A stretch of 64,000 nucleotides of DNA from Thauera sp. 28 (GTDB lineage Bacteria; Pseudomonadota; Gammaproteobacteria; Burkholderiales; Rhodocyclaceae): assembly GCF_000310145.2 (NCBI RefSeq), contig NZ_AMXA01000009.1:1-64000 (forward strand), in the 5' to 3' direction. Position numbers and translations under genes: made by a program. This document shows, one piece after another, positions 7,667 to 17,849 of this stretch. Position 1 is the stretch's first letter, and every line of letters starts with the position of its first letter. The notes under the pieces are model-generated. The model worked only from the letters and a program-made list of their open reading frames with translations. It had not been told where the DNA came from and made no database searches.

Positions 7667-9865
7667 GTGACCGCCACACCCCGCGCCGTGAGCACCCCTG
7701 CCCCCCGACCCATCGCCCGCCTGCTTCGACTCGGCATCCCTGGCGCCTTGGCGGGCTTCGCCTGTGTAGCCGGCGCGCAAGACGCAGCAACGGCCGATCA
7801 AAGCGCCGTCACGCTCAATCCGGTCGTGGTCACCGGTAGCCGGGTCGAGACCAACAGTTTCGATCTACCCTTCTCGGTCGATGCGGTCGACATGCGCGCC
7901 AACCAGGCGGGCAACCTCGGCGTGAATGCCTCGGAGGCACTGGCCGGCGTCCCCGGCCTGGTCATCCAGAATCGCCAGAACTACGCCCAGGACCTGCAGA
8001 TATCGGTGCGCGGCTTCGGTGCCCGCGCCGCTTTCGGCGTGCGCGGCGTCAAGCTGATCGCCGACGGCATCCCCGCCAGCAACCCGGACGGCCAGGGCCA
8101 GGCCGCCACCTTCAACCTCGACACCGCCGAACGCATCGAAGTGATGCGCGGCCCCTTCTCCACCGTGTACGGTAACCACGCGGGCGGTGTCATCCAGCTC
8201 TTCTCGCGCACCGGCGAAGGCGCACCGCGCATGCGCGCCAGCGTGCTCGGCGGCAGCTGGGGCACGACCAAGATCGGCGTCGGCCTGGAGGGCGAGCAGT
8301 CCGGCGTCGGCTTCATCGTCGATGCCTCGCGCTTCGACACCGATGGCTACCGCGACCACAGCAAGACCCGGCGCGACCAGGGCTTTGCCAAGCTCAGCTT
8401 CCGCCCGGACGAGGACAGCACGCTGACGCTGGTGGCGAACGGCCTGCGCCAGCCCGACACCCAGGACCCGCTGGGGGTGACGTGGGCAAGCTACCAGAAC
8501 GACCCCCGGTCCTTGACGATCGACCCTGCTGACACGGAAACGCCGAAACGCCCCTTTGCCGTGCGCTATAACACGCGCAAGAGCATCCACCACCTGCAGG
8601 GTGGCGCAACCTACGAACGCCGCTTCGGCGAGGACAGGCTGCAGCTTTCGGCCTACACAGGGCGGCGCAGCGTCACGCAGTATCAGTCGATTCCCACCGG
8701 GCCGCAGGGCAACGCCCGCCACGCCGGCGGCGTGGTCGATTTCGACCGCGACTTCTACGGTCTCGGCGCACGCTGGATCGCCCAGCGCAGCCTCGGCGAC
8801 GGCGAACTGACCCTCACCGTCGGCCTCGACTACGACCGCTCGGAGGACGACCGCCGCGGTTACGAGAACTTCATCGGCACCACGCTCGGCGTCAAGGGCA
8901 ATCTGCGCCGCAAGGAAATCGACACCATCACCAGCACGGACCCCTATATCCAGGCCCTGTGGAAGCATGGCCCCTGGCAGTGGTCGGCGGGCGTCCGCCA
9001 CTCGCGGGTGGCGTTCAAGGTCGACGACCGCTACATCGTGGGCATCAACGGCGACGACAGCGGCAGCGCGCGCTACAGCGAGACCACGCCGGCCCTTGGC
9101 GTGGTCTATGCACTGAGCCCGGTCACGAACGTCTATGCCAGCGCCGGCCTGGGCTTCGAGACGCCGACGCTCAACGAGCTCTCCTACTCACCGGCTGACG
9201 GTTCCTTCAACCTCGGCCTGAAGCCCTCCACCAGCCGGCAAGCCGAACTGGGCATCAAGACCTTCGTTGGCGACTCGACGCGCGTCAATGCGGCCGTGTT
9301 CAGGATCGAGACCGAGGATGAGATCGTCGTTGCGCGCTCGATTGACGGGCGCACGACCTTCAAGAATGCCGGCAAGACCTTGCGCCAGGGCCTGGAGCTG
9401 GCGCTCGAGTCCGAACTCGCGCACAACTTGACGGCACGCGCCTCATTCACCTATCTGAAAGCCGAGTACGACGAGGCCTTCACCACCCGGATCGGGATGG
9501 CCGACGTCACGATCCCGGCCGGAAACCGCCTGCCAGGCATTCCCAAGCTCAGCGCCTATGCCGAGCTCGCCTGGAAACCGATCGAAGCGGTCACACTCGC
9601 GGGCGAGGTGATCTACCGCGACAAACTCGAAGTGCATGACCGCAACATCGACAGAGCGGCACCCAGCTACACCTTGTTCAACCTGCGGCTCTCGGCGGAA
9701 CAGCAACAGGGCCCATGGACGTTTGGCCAGCTGCTCCGCATCGACAACGTGTTCGACCGCAAGCACGTCGGCTCGGTCATCGTCGGCGACAGCAACGGCC
9801 GCTACTACGAGCCCGGCCCCGAGCGCAGCTGGTACGCGGGGGCGAGCGCAAGCTACCGCTTCTGA
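7667..9865 (+). CDS. TonB-dependent receptor, PqqU/YncD-like
   Basis: The 732-residue outer-membrane receptor has a signal peptide (about residues 1-38), a TonB-box-like VVVTGS segment, a plug domain (about 55-165) and a 22-strand barrel ending in SYRF. Several stretches match what I remember of E. coli YncD, shown to import PQQ and renamed PqqU: QNRQNYAQDLQISVRGFG, IPASNPDGQGQ, TQYQSIPTGPQ, GFETPTLNELSY, NLGLKPSTS and VGSVIVGDSNGRYYEPGP. The pqq operon lies 3.5 kb away. The start is a GTG with AAAGGA 8 bases upstream. PQQ as substrate is inferred; receptor identity is certain. Confidence 0.85.
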   Translation: MTATPRAVSTPAPRPIARLLRLGIPGALAGFACVAGAQDAATADQSAVTLNPVVVTGSRVETNSFDLPFSVDAVDMRANQAGNLGVNASEALAGVPGLVIQNRQNYAQDLQISVRGFGARAAFGVRGVKLIADGIPASNPDGQGQAATFNLDTAERIEVMRGPFSTVYGNHAGGVIQLFSRTGEGAPRMRASVLGGSWGTTKIGVGLEGEQSGVGFIVDASRFDTDGYRDHSKTRRDQGFAKLSFRPDEDSTLTLVANGLRQPDTQDPLGVTWASYQNDPRSLTIDPADTETPKRPFAVRYNTRKSIHHLQGGATYERRFGEDRLQLSAYTGRRSVTQYQSIPTGPQGNARHAGGVVDFDRDFYGLGARWIAQRSLGDGELTLTVGLDYDRSEDDRRGYENFIGTTLGVKGNLRRKEIDTITSTDPYIQALWKHGPWQWSAGVRHSRVAFKVDDRYIVGINGDDSGSARYSETTPALGVVYALSPVTNVYASAGLGFETPTLNELSYSPADGSFNLGLKPSTSRQAELGIKTFVGDSTRVNAAVFRIETEDEIVVARSIDGRTTFKNAGKTLRQGLELALESELAHNLTARASFTYLKAEYDEAFTTRIGMADVTIPAGNRLPGIPKLSAYAELAWKPIEAVTLAGEVIYRDKLEVHDRNIDRAAPSYTLFNLRLSAEQQQGPWTFGQLLRIDNVFDRKHVGSVIVGDSNGRYYEPGPERSWYAGASASYRF

Positions 9866-9908
9866 TTGCGGCGGCGTGGTGGAGTCCCTGCGCCACCACC
9901 TTCAAGAG

Positions 9909-9981
9909 CTCGCGGCTGGCGCCGCTCCTACAGCGGGCGACGTGCGTGAGGGTTTCCCGTAGGAGCGGCGCCAGCCGCGAG
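9909..9981. repeat. REP-like inverted repeat, opposite arrangement
   Basis: The arms found at 1-84 occur here in reversed order: the CTCGCGG arm at 9909-9930, then the TAGGAGCGGC arm at 9960-9981, 29 bases apart. The second arm is followed by GGGGTTGAAAGCGATG, as in unit A. It fills the gap between the TonB receptor and lemA and may also act as a transcript-end hairpin. Confidence 0.8.
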
Positions 9982-10073
9982 GGGTTGAAAGCGATGTGCC
10001 TTGGGAGCATGAGCACCCGCACGCAGTCACGGCCGGAATTCTGGCAGGATACCGGCTCAAGGAGGGCAAGCTC

Positions 10074-10682
10074 ATGGAATGGATCATCCTCGCGCTGGTG
10101 GCCGGCGTCATCGGCTACGGCATCGTCATCTACAACGGCCTGGTGGTGCTGCGCAACCGGGTCAGGAACGCCTTCTCGCAGATCGACGTGCAGCTGCAGC
10201 GGCGCTACGACCTGATCCCCAACCTGGTCGAGACCGCCAAGGGCTACATGGCGCACGAGCGCGAGACGCTGGAGGCGGTGATCGCGGCGCGCAACCGCGC
10301 CCACTCCGCCGCCCAGCGCGCAGCGGGCACCTCGGGCGCTGACGCTGGCGCACTGGGTGCCGGCGCGGTCGGCGAGCTGGCGAGCGCCGAAGCCGCACTG
10401 GGCGGGATGCTCACCCGCTTCTTTGCCCTCGCCGAGGCTTATCCCGACCTCAAGGCCAACCAGAACATGGCGCAGCTGCAGGAAGAGCTGGCCAGCACCG
10501 AGAACCGCATCGCCTTCGCCCGCCAGGCCTACAACGATGCGGTCATGACCTACAACACGCGACGCGAGCAGTTCCCCGACAGCATCGTTGCCAACAGCTT
10601 CAACTTCACGGCCGCCGAACTCTGGCAGCTGGAGAACGCCGAGGCGCGCCAGGCGCCGCGGGTAAGCTTCGGCAACCGCTGA
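10074..10682 (+). CDS. lemA: LemA family protein
   Basis: The 202-residue protein has one N-terminal transmembrane helix (residues 3-24) followed by the helical LemA domain: NRVRNAFSQIDVQLQRRYDLIPNLVETAKGY, then NQNMAQLQEELASTENRIAFARQAYN. LemA proteins are anchored in the inner membrane with unknown function and are commonly encoded next to membrane peptidases of the M48/HtpX type, as here (13-base gap). AAGGAGG precedes the ATG at 10074; upstream in-frame codons lie beyond this site. An alanine/glycine-rich insert occupies about residues 85-108. Confidence 0.93.
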   Translation: MEWIILALVAGVIGYGIVIYNGLVVLRNRVRNAFSQIDVQLQRRYDLIPNLVETAKGYMAHERETLEAVIAARNRAHSAAQRAAGTSGADAGALGAGAVGELASAEAALGGMLTRFFALAEAYPDLKANQNMAQLQEELASTENRIAFARQAYNDAVMTYNTRREQFPDSIVANSFNFTAAELWQLENAEARQAPRVSFGNR

Positions 10683-10695
10683 GCCCGGCGGGGCG

Positions 10696-13434
10696 ATGGA
10701 CTTCTTCGCCGAACAGGACCGCGCACGCCGCGCCGGGCGCTGGCTGCTGCTCGGCTTCGGCTGCGCGCTGGCCGCGTGCATCGTACTGGTCTATCTCGCG
10801 CTGCTGCCGATGACCGCAGGCGAGTACGGCGAGGAAATCGCCTTGTGGCAGCCCGGCCTGTTCCTGATCGTCGCGCTGGCGGTAGGGGGCGTCATCGGCG
10901 GGGGCTCGGCCTGGAAGGTCGCCGCGCTGGCCGCTGGCGGCGGCGAGGCGGTGGCACGCACGCTGGGTGGGCGGCTGGTGGCACGCAATACCACGGATGC
11001 GGCCGAGCGCCGGCTGATCAACCTCGCCGACGAGATGGCGATTGCTGCCGGTATTCCGGCGCCACCGGTGTATGTGCTGGAGGACGAAACCGCGATCAAC
11101 GCCTTTGCCGCCGGCGACCATCCGCGCGCGGCAGTGGTGGCGGTCACACGCGGCGCACTCGACCGCCTCACCCGCGACGAGCTTCAGGGCGTGATCGCCC
11201 ACGAGTTCAGCCACATCCTCAATGGCGACATGCGACTCAACATGCGCCTCGTGGGGGTACTGCACGGGCTCTTCATGCTCGCCGGTGCCGGGCGCGTGCT
11301 ACTGCGCAGCGGCGGCGGACGCAGCTCGGGCAAGGACAAGAATGGCCTCGTCGTGCTCGGCCTGGTGCTGGTGGTGGCCGGCTATCTCACCGGGCTTGCC
11401 GGCCGCCTGGTGCGTGCCGCAGTGTCTCGCCAGCGTGAATTCCTCGCCGATGCCTCGGCGGTGCAATTCACCCGCAACCCGCAAGGCCTGTTGGGCGCCC
11501 TGCACAAGGTGGCGCAGCAGGCCAGCGGCCTGGCGCACGGCCAGGGCGAGGCGGTGAGCCACATGCTGTTCGACGGCCGCAGCAGCGCCAGCGCCCTGCG
11601 CAGCGCGGGCGGCCTGCTCGCCACCCACCCGCCGCTGGCCGAGCGCATCCGGCGTCTTAGCGGCGGCCGCGTGGCGGCCCCGGACCTTGCCGACGCAGTC
11701 GCTGCGACGACACCCGCAACGGCCGCCAGGGAGATGGATACCCTCGCACCTGCCGGCCTGGTCGAGCCCGCGGCGCCGGCCAGCGCGTCGATCGCCTTGC
11801 CGTCCGCCCCCCCTGCCCCGGCGATGAGCGCGAGCCCAAGGGCAACACTCGAGCTCGTCCCGCTCGCCTTCGCGTCACCACCGGCAGCAGCCCTGGAGGC
11901 TGCACAGCACACGCTCGACGCCCTGCCCGGCGCGTTGCGCCACAGCGTTGCCAGTCCGGACGGCGCAGCTGCAGTCGCACTCGCCTTGCTGTTCTCCCGC
12001 GACCCGCAGCGCCGCACCCTGCAGATCGCCGCGTTGGCGAGCCACAGCGAGCCGACACGCGCCACCGCGGCCGCCGACGCCACCGGATCGCTGCCACCAG
12101 CAGGCCAGCGTCTGGCGCTGATGGAGCTCGCCCTCGGCAGCCTGCGCGAACTCCCGCGCAGCGCGCGCGAACGCCTGCTCGGCCAGGCCAATGCCGTGGT
12201 GGGCGCCGGCGGCAGCGGCAGCCTGTCCGCGTTCCTGATGCTGCGCCTGCTGCGTGACGCCCTGCTGCCACGCACGCCGCAACCGCTGCGGGTGTCACCG
12301 CAGGCGCTCGGGGCACACTGCACCCTGCTGCTGTCGGTGCTCGCTCATGCCGGACAGCGCGAACCCGAGGCCGTACGCGCAGCCTTCGCCCGCGGCGCGG
12401 CCCTCGCTCCCGCGGACGGCCTGACCGGGCCGCTGCCGATCGCGCAGATCCGCATGGATGCGCTCGACCAGGCGCTCGATGCCCTGGCCGATACGGCGCC
12501 GGGCTATCGCCGCCGGCTGGTGGAGGCGCTCGACGCCAGCGCACGCCACGACGCCCACATCACCCCGGGCGAAGCAGAACTGCTCGCCGTTGTCTGCGGT
12601 GCGCTCGACTGCCCCCGGCCGATCACCAGCGCAGGGGCATGCGCTGCGGATGCTGCCGCCCAGCCAACGTCCACCGCACTGCCTGCTCTCGCGCTGGATG
12701 CCAAGGCCGCACCGGCTGACGTGCTGTCCCGGGCCGATCGCGCGCCCATCCAGGCCCTGGTGGCGGCCAACCTGGTGCCAGTGTTCGGCGTGCTCTTCCT
12801 CGGCTGGGAGGCGCAGACCCTATTGCTCGTTTACTGGCTGGAGAACCTGGTGCTCGGCGTCTACACGCTGGTACGCATGGTGCGGGCGGGTGGCGTGCGC
12901 GCCTTCTTCGAGCCAGGCCTGTTCTTCATCTTCCACTACGGCTTTTTCTGCGCCGGGCACGGCATGGTGCTGATGGGCATCGCCACCATGGCCGGAATGC
13001 CGGGCGACGTGATCGAGCCCTACGTCGGCCCGGTGGAGTGGCCCGGCCCCTTCGTGGTCTTCCAGCACCTGTTCGGGATCCTGCAGTGGATCGCGCATGA
13101 GCAGATGGGCATGGTGGTGGCGACGATCGGCTTCTTCATCAGCCACGGCTTCTCGCTCGTCACCCACCACTTCGTGCGCAATGAGGACGCAGGCCGCAAG
13201 CTCGCGGAGATCATGTGGGATCCCTACAAGCGCATCGTGGTACTGCATGTAGCGATGATCGCCGGCATGTTCGTGGTGATCCTGTCGGGTGGCGGCTCGA
13301 TCGCACCGGTCCTGCTGATACTCGTCGCCGGCAAGATCGCGCTCGACATCCGCCTGCACCGTGCAGCCCACCGGGCAAGGCTGACAGCTGCGCTCGGGCG
13401 GCCGGACACGGCCGACAACACGTCATCCGATTGA
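10696..13434 (+). CDS. M48 (HtpX-like) peptidase fused to DUF6498-like domain
   Basis: The 912-residue membrane protein has two N-terminal helices (about 18-40 and 52-72) and an M48 zinc peptidase domain with H169-EFSH173 and the downstream Glu ligand in REFLAD (about residue 247). Two more helices lie near 220-240. A long Ala/Pro-rich cytosolic stretch (about 330-680) follows, partly resembling TerB-like C termini of other M48 proteins. The last 220 residues form a multi-span domain beginning near 688 (LVAANLVPVFGVLFLGWEA, YWLENLVLGVYTL, FIFHYGFFCAGHG), which I recognise as DUF6498-like. No frame break is visible, so the fusion seems genuine. It probably forms an operon with lemA. Confidence 0.88.
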   Translation: MDFFAEQDRARRAGRWLLLGFGCALAACIVLVYLALLPMTAGEYGEEIALWQPGLFLIVALAVGGVIGGGSAWKVAALAAGGGEAVARTLGGRLVARNTTDAAERRLINLADEMAIAAGIPAPPVYVLEDETAINAFAAGDHPRAAVVAVTRGALDRLTRDELQGVIAHEFSHILNGDMRLNMRLVGVLHGLFMLAGAGRVLLRSGGGRSSGKDKNGLVVLGLVLVVAGYLTGLAGRLVRAAVSRQREFLADASAVQFTRNPQGLLGALHKVAQQASGLAHGQGEAVSHMLFDGRSSASALRSAGGLLATHPPLAERIRRLSGGRVAAPDLADAVAATTPATAAREMDTLAPAGLVEPAAPASASIALPSAPPAPAMSASPRATLELVPLAFASPPAAALEAAQHTLDALPGALRHSVASPDGAAAVALALLFSRDPQRRTLQIAALASHSEPTRATAAADATGSLPPAGQRLALMELALGSLRELPRSARERLLGQANAVVGAGGSGSLSAFLMLRLLRDALLPRTPQPLRVSPQALGAHCTLLLSVLAHAGQREPEAVRAAFARGAALAPADGLTGPLPIAQIRMDALDQALDALADTAPGYRRRLVEALDASARHDAHITPGEAELLAVVCGALDCPRPITSAGACAADAAAQPTSTALPALALDAKAAPADVLSRADRAPIQALVAANLVPVFGVLFLGWEAQTLLLVYWLENLVLGVYTLVRMVRAGGVRAFFEPGLFFIFHYGFFCAGHGMVLMGIATMAGMPGDVIEPYVGPVEWPGPFVVFQHLFGILQWIAHEQMGMVVATIGFFISHGFSLVTHHFVRNEDAGRKLAEIMWDPYKRIVVLHVAMIAGMFVVILSGGGSIAPVLLILVAGKIALDIRLHRAAHRARLTAALGRPDTADNTSSD

Positions 13435-13467
13435 GCCTCGCGAAGCAGGGAGCCCAATCGGAGCGCG

Positions 13468-15468
13468 TCAATAATCGCAGCCCATGCGCCGGTACAAGGT
13501 ATTGCGCGCAACCCCGAGGTGACGCGCCGCAGCCGACAGGTTGCCCTCGAAACGCTCGAGCGCTTCGCGGATCATGGCGTCATCGATGTCCTTGGGGCGG
13601 CGGCCGCGCAGCGGCAAAGTGGCCGGGGACATCGCCGACGCGCTTGCGGGGGCTGCGGCTGCAACACGCGTGACCGGCGATGCCCCCTGCACTTCCTCGG
13701 GCAGGTGCTCGGGCAGAATGCGCTCCTCATGGGCATCGAGCAACGCGAGCGCGACCTCGAGCACGTTCTGCAGCTGACGGATGTTGCCTGGCCAGGCATA
13801 CGCTTCGAGCAGACGCATGGCTGAAGGGTCGACCGTAATGGCGCGCGGTTCGGGGTGATTGCTGCTGCCATCGATCAGGCGGCGCACGATCTGGTGCAGG
13901 TCGGTGCGCTCACGCAGCGGCGGCAGCATTGCTGTCAGGCCATTGACGCGGTAGTACAGATCCTCGCGGAACTGCCCCGCTCTGGCCAGATCACCCAGGT
14001 TGCGGTGCGTTGCGCACAGTAGGGCGATGTCGACCGCCACCGGTTCGCTGCCGCCCACCGGCTGCACGCAGCGCTCCTGAAGCACACGCAGCAACCGGGC
14101 CTGCATGGCCAGCGGCATGTCGCCGATCTCGTCAAGGAAGAGCGTGCCGCCATCGGCCTGCTGGATACGGCCGATGGCGCCCTCCTTGCGCGCGCCGGTA
14201 AAGGCGCCGCCGACATAGCCGAAGAGTTCGGATTCGATCAGGTGCTCGGGAATCGCCGCGCAGTTCACCGCGACGAAGGGGCCGTCCGCACGCGGCCCGC
14301 TGTTGTGACAGGCACGGGCAAGCAACTCCTTGCCCGAACCCGACTCGCCCTGGATCAACACCGGGATCTTGCGCCCGATCACCTTGGCGCAACGGTCGAG
14401 GGTGAACTGAAGCCCCGCATCGCCTGTGGCCAGGGTCTCGAGCGTGATGCGCTGACGTGCCGAACGCGATGGATCCTGGCCCTGCGCGACGCGGGCGCGA
14501 GCGCTCGACGCGGCATGGGCGTTCGCGCTCCAGGCGGGACTGACCCGAACCCGCGCGAACATGCGCGCTCCATCACGCAACTCGAGCTCCATCAGCGCAG
14601 CCGGGTCGCGACCCGCACGGCTGATGACCGTGCCGAAGCCGCTGCGGAAGAGGTTGCCGAACGCCCCCAGACGTCCGATACGGCGATCCTCTATCCCGAG
14701 CAGCATGCGCGCCTGCCGATCTGCCGCCACGATCTCACCATCCGCATCCACTGCGAGCAAGCCCTCCTGTAGCCCACCCACGCCCTCGGGACGGTTGTGG
14801 AAGGCAAAAAGGGCATGACGTGCATGTTCGCTCTCGAACATGCGGCGTTCGACCAGCCTCACCCCCATGCGAGCCAGACCCAAGGTATGTGGCTGAGGCT
14901 TGCGGTGGTCGCCGGAGATGTCGAGCGCCCCCAGCAAGACGCCCTTGGAGTCGAAGATGGGCGCCGCACTGCAGGTCAGTACGCCGTTGCACTCGAGGTA
15001 GTGCTCGGCACCGAAGATCTCCACCGGTGCGCGCTCGATCAGGGTGGCGCCGATGGCGTTGGTGCCGCGCTGGCATTCACTCCAGCTCGCGCCCGGCTGC
15101 AGGGCCACACGGCTGGCGCGGTCGACGAAGGACGGGTCGCCGATACCGTGCAGGATCAGCCCGCTGGCGTCGGCAAGCAGCACCATGCTGCCCGAGGCGC
15201 GGATCTGCTCGTAGAGGTGCTCCATGACGCCGCCGGCATGGTTGAGCAGCGTCAGATTGCGCTCGCGGGCAAGCATCAGGTCGGCGCGCGTGGTATTGGC
15301 TGGCCGGCCGCGCTCGCCGATCTCCAGCCCCAGGCGCTGGCAGCGTTCCCAGGAACGCAATACCGAGGCCGAAAGCCCGCCCTCGGGCAGATCGCCACGC
15401 TCCAGGTAACGCCGCCGCAAGGACTCGAGCTCGCCCCCTTGTGCCGCACGCACATGCATCTGACCCAT
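13468..15468 (-). CDS. AcoR-like sigma54-dependent activator
   Basis: The 666-residue enhancer-binding protein has an N-terminal GAF-type sensing region (about residues 75-210), a central AAA+ sigma54-activating domain with Walker A GESGSGKE near 372-379, the GAFTGA loop near 418-423 and a Walker B FLDEIGDMP, then a Fis-type HTH at the C terminus (AARHLGVARNTLYRRM). There is no receiver domain. The architecture is that of AcoR, the activator of acetoin and aldehyde catabolism. The aldehyde dehydrogenase and porin upstream both have -24/-12 promoters and are its likely targets. It lies 174 bases after the DUF779 gene on the same strand. Confidence 0.92.
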   Translation of the reverse strand: MGQMHVRAAQGGELESLRRRYLERGDLPEGGLSASVLRSWERCQRLGLEIGERGRPANTTRADLMLARERNLTLLNHAGGVMEHLYEQIRASGSMVLLADASGLILHGIGDPSFVDRASRVALQPGASWSECQRGTNAIGATLIERAPVEIFGAEHYLECNGVLTCSAAPIFDSKGVLLGALDISGDHRKPQPHTLGLARMGVRLVERRMFESEHARHALFAFHNRPEGVGGLQEGLLAVDADGEIVAADRQARMLLGIEDRRIGRLGAFGNLFRSGFGTVISRAGRDPAALMELELRDGARMFARVRVSPAWSANAHAASSARARVAQGQDPSRSARQRITLETLATGDAGLQFTLDRCAKVIGRKIPVLIQGESGSGKELLARACHNSGPRADGPFVAVNCAAIPEHLIESELFGYVGGAFTGARKEGAIGRIQQADGGTLFLDEIGDMPLAMQARLLRVLQERCVQPVGGSEPVAVDIALLCATHRNLGDLARAGQFREDLYYRVNGLTAMLPPLRERTDLHQIVRRLIDGSSNHPEPRAITVDPSAMRLLEAYAWPGNIRQLQNVLEVALALLDAHEERILPEHLPEEVQGASPVTRVAAAAPASASAMSPATLPLRGRRPKDIDDAMIREALERFEGNLSAAARHLGVARNTLYRRMGCDY

Positions 15469-15642
15469 CTTTTCGTCTCCCCTGTCGCCGGGTGTCTACG
15501 GCGCCTGTAGCAGACGCGCTTGCGGACCCCGACGATGATCATTCGAGCCGGATTGTGCCACCTTGGCGCACCCCGCTTCAGAGAAGGACTAAAGCAAGAA
15601 AAATACCTGCAGGCGGCTCACTGCCCGTACGGCGGGCTGCTC

Positions 15643-16023
15643 CTAGCGCCCGAGCCTGCGGTCCTCCGCCTGGACTTCGGCAAACTCCTCGTCGGTAAAC
15701 AGTCTCGATCGGGTATGGAAAGCCTTGCCAGTGTTGCCCTCGAGTGAAAACGTGCCGCCATGGCCGTCGACCACGTCGATGATCAACTGCGTGTGCTTCC
15801 AGTATTCGTATTGCGAGGCGCTGATGTAGAAGGGCACACCGCCGATGTCCCCCAGATGGACATCGTAGGGCCCGATGGTGAGGTCCGTGGGCAGATAGCA
15901 GTTGGCAGCGCTGTTGTCGCAGCAACCGCCGGACTGGTGGAACATCAGTTCCGGGCCATACTCGGCCTTGAGCCGCTCGATCAACTCGAGCGTCGCAGGG
16001 GTGGCAATGACGCGTTCGACCAT
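15643..16023 (-). CDS. DUF779 protein, aldehyde dehydrogenase partner
   Basis: The 126-residue cytosolic protein has conserved HQSGGCCDNSAANCY near residues 35-49 and a DxHLGDIGGVPFYIS segment. The family is nearly always encoded beside acetaldehyde-type dehydrogenases; its biochemical role is not settled. I place the start at the ATG 16021-16023 because GGAGG lies 7 bases upstream. An earlier in-frame ATG at 16041 would place that site inside the gene. The gene begins only 20 bases after the terminator that follows the dehydrogenase, so its expression must depend on read-through or a separate promoter. Confidence 0.88.
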   Translation of the reverse strand: MVERVIATPATLELIERLKAEYGPELMFHQSGGCCDNSAANCYLPTDLTIGPYDVHLGDIGGVPFYISASQYEYWKHTQLIIDVVDGHGGTFSLEGNTGKAFHTRSRLFTDEEFAEVQAEDRRLGR

Positions 16024-16042
16024 GTCGTGTGCCTCCGGCATG

Positions 16043-16071
16043 AAAAAAAACGGGGGCGGTCACCCGCCCCC
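16043..16071 (-). terminator. Rho-independent terminator between ald and DUF779
   Basis: On the minus strand, GGGGGCGG (16071-16064), a 4-base loop and CCGCCCCC (16059-16052) form an 8-bp GC stem followed by eight T residues (16050-16043). This is a strong intrinsic terminator placed 48 bases after the dehydrogenase stop codon and directly before the ribosome binding site of the DUF779 gene. Confidence 0.9.
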
Positions 16072-16118
16072 GGCAAGTCACCCGCAAAGAACGGGCAGAG
16101 GGAGAAACACGGAGCAGA

Positions 16119-17639
<1,521 letters not shown>

Positions 17640-17694
17640 GGTATGGTCTCCTCAATCTTGAACGTGTGCGGGCGGGTTGCCTCGAGTGATACTA

Positions 17695-17710
17695 AGCAGG
17701 CCTCGTGCCA
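17695..17710 (-). promoter_or_regulatory. Sigma54 (-24/-12) promoter of the aldehyde dehydrogenase
   Basis: On the minus strand TGGCACGAGGCCTGCT matches the TGGCACG-N4-TTGCW consensus at all but one position, and the GG and GC are exactly 10 bases apart. It lies 56 bases upstream of the start codon. The AcoR-like activator encoded downstream is the natural partner. Confidence 0.8.
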
Positions 17711-17790
17711 GCTCTTAAAATCCAATAAAATCAGCAGCTTGAGCGGTCGTTAAGGTTTTTATGTGTTCATGATGTGCGACTAATATTGCC

Positions 17791-17840
17791 CGGACCGCTC
17801 CAAGTGCTCCATAAATGCGGGCAACTTATGGAGCAGTCCG
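17791..17840. promoter_or_regulatory. Inverted repeat: candidate activator site
   Basis: TGCTCCATAA (17805-17814) and TTATGGAGCA (17826-17835) form a perfect 10-bp inverted repeat with an 11-base spacer, framed by CGGAC (17791-17795) and GTCCG (17836-17840). It lies about 95-130 bases upstream of the sigma54 promoter, the usual place for an enhancer. It also follows the porin stop codon by 10 bases and could fold as its transcript end, though no T-run follows. Confidence 0.5.
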
Positions 17841-17849
17841 ATACAGCGC

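Noticed and set aside
15546-15560. TGGCAC upstream of the AcoR-like gene, as a possible sigma54 promoter
   Set aside because: The following GC is one base too close and there is no TTGC.
15643-16041. DUF779 start at the earlier ATG
   Set aside because: The ribosome binding site GGAGG lies inside those six codons and points to the ATG at 16023.
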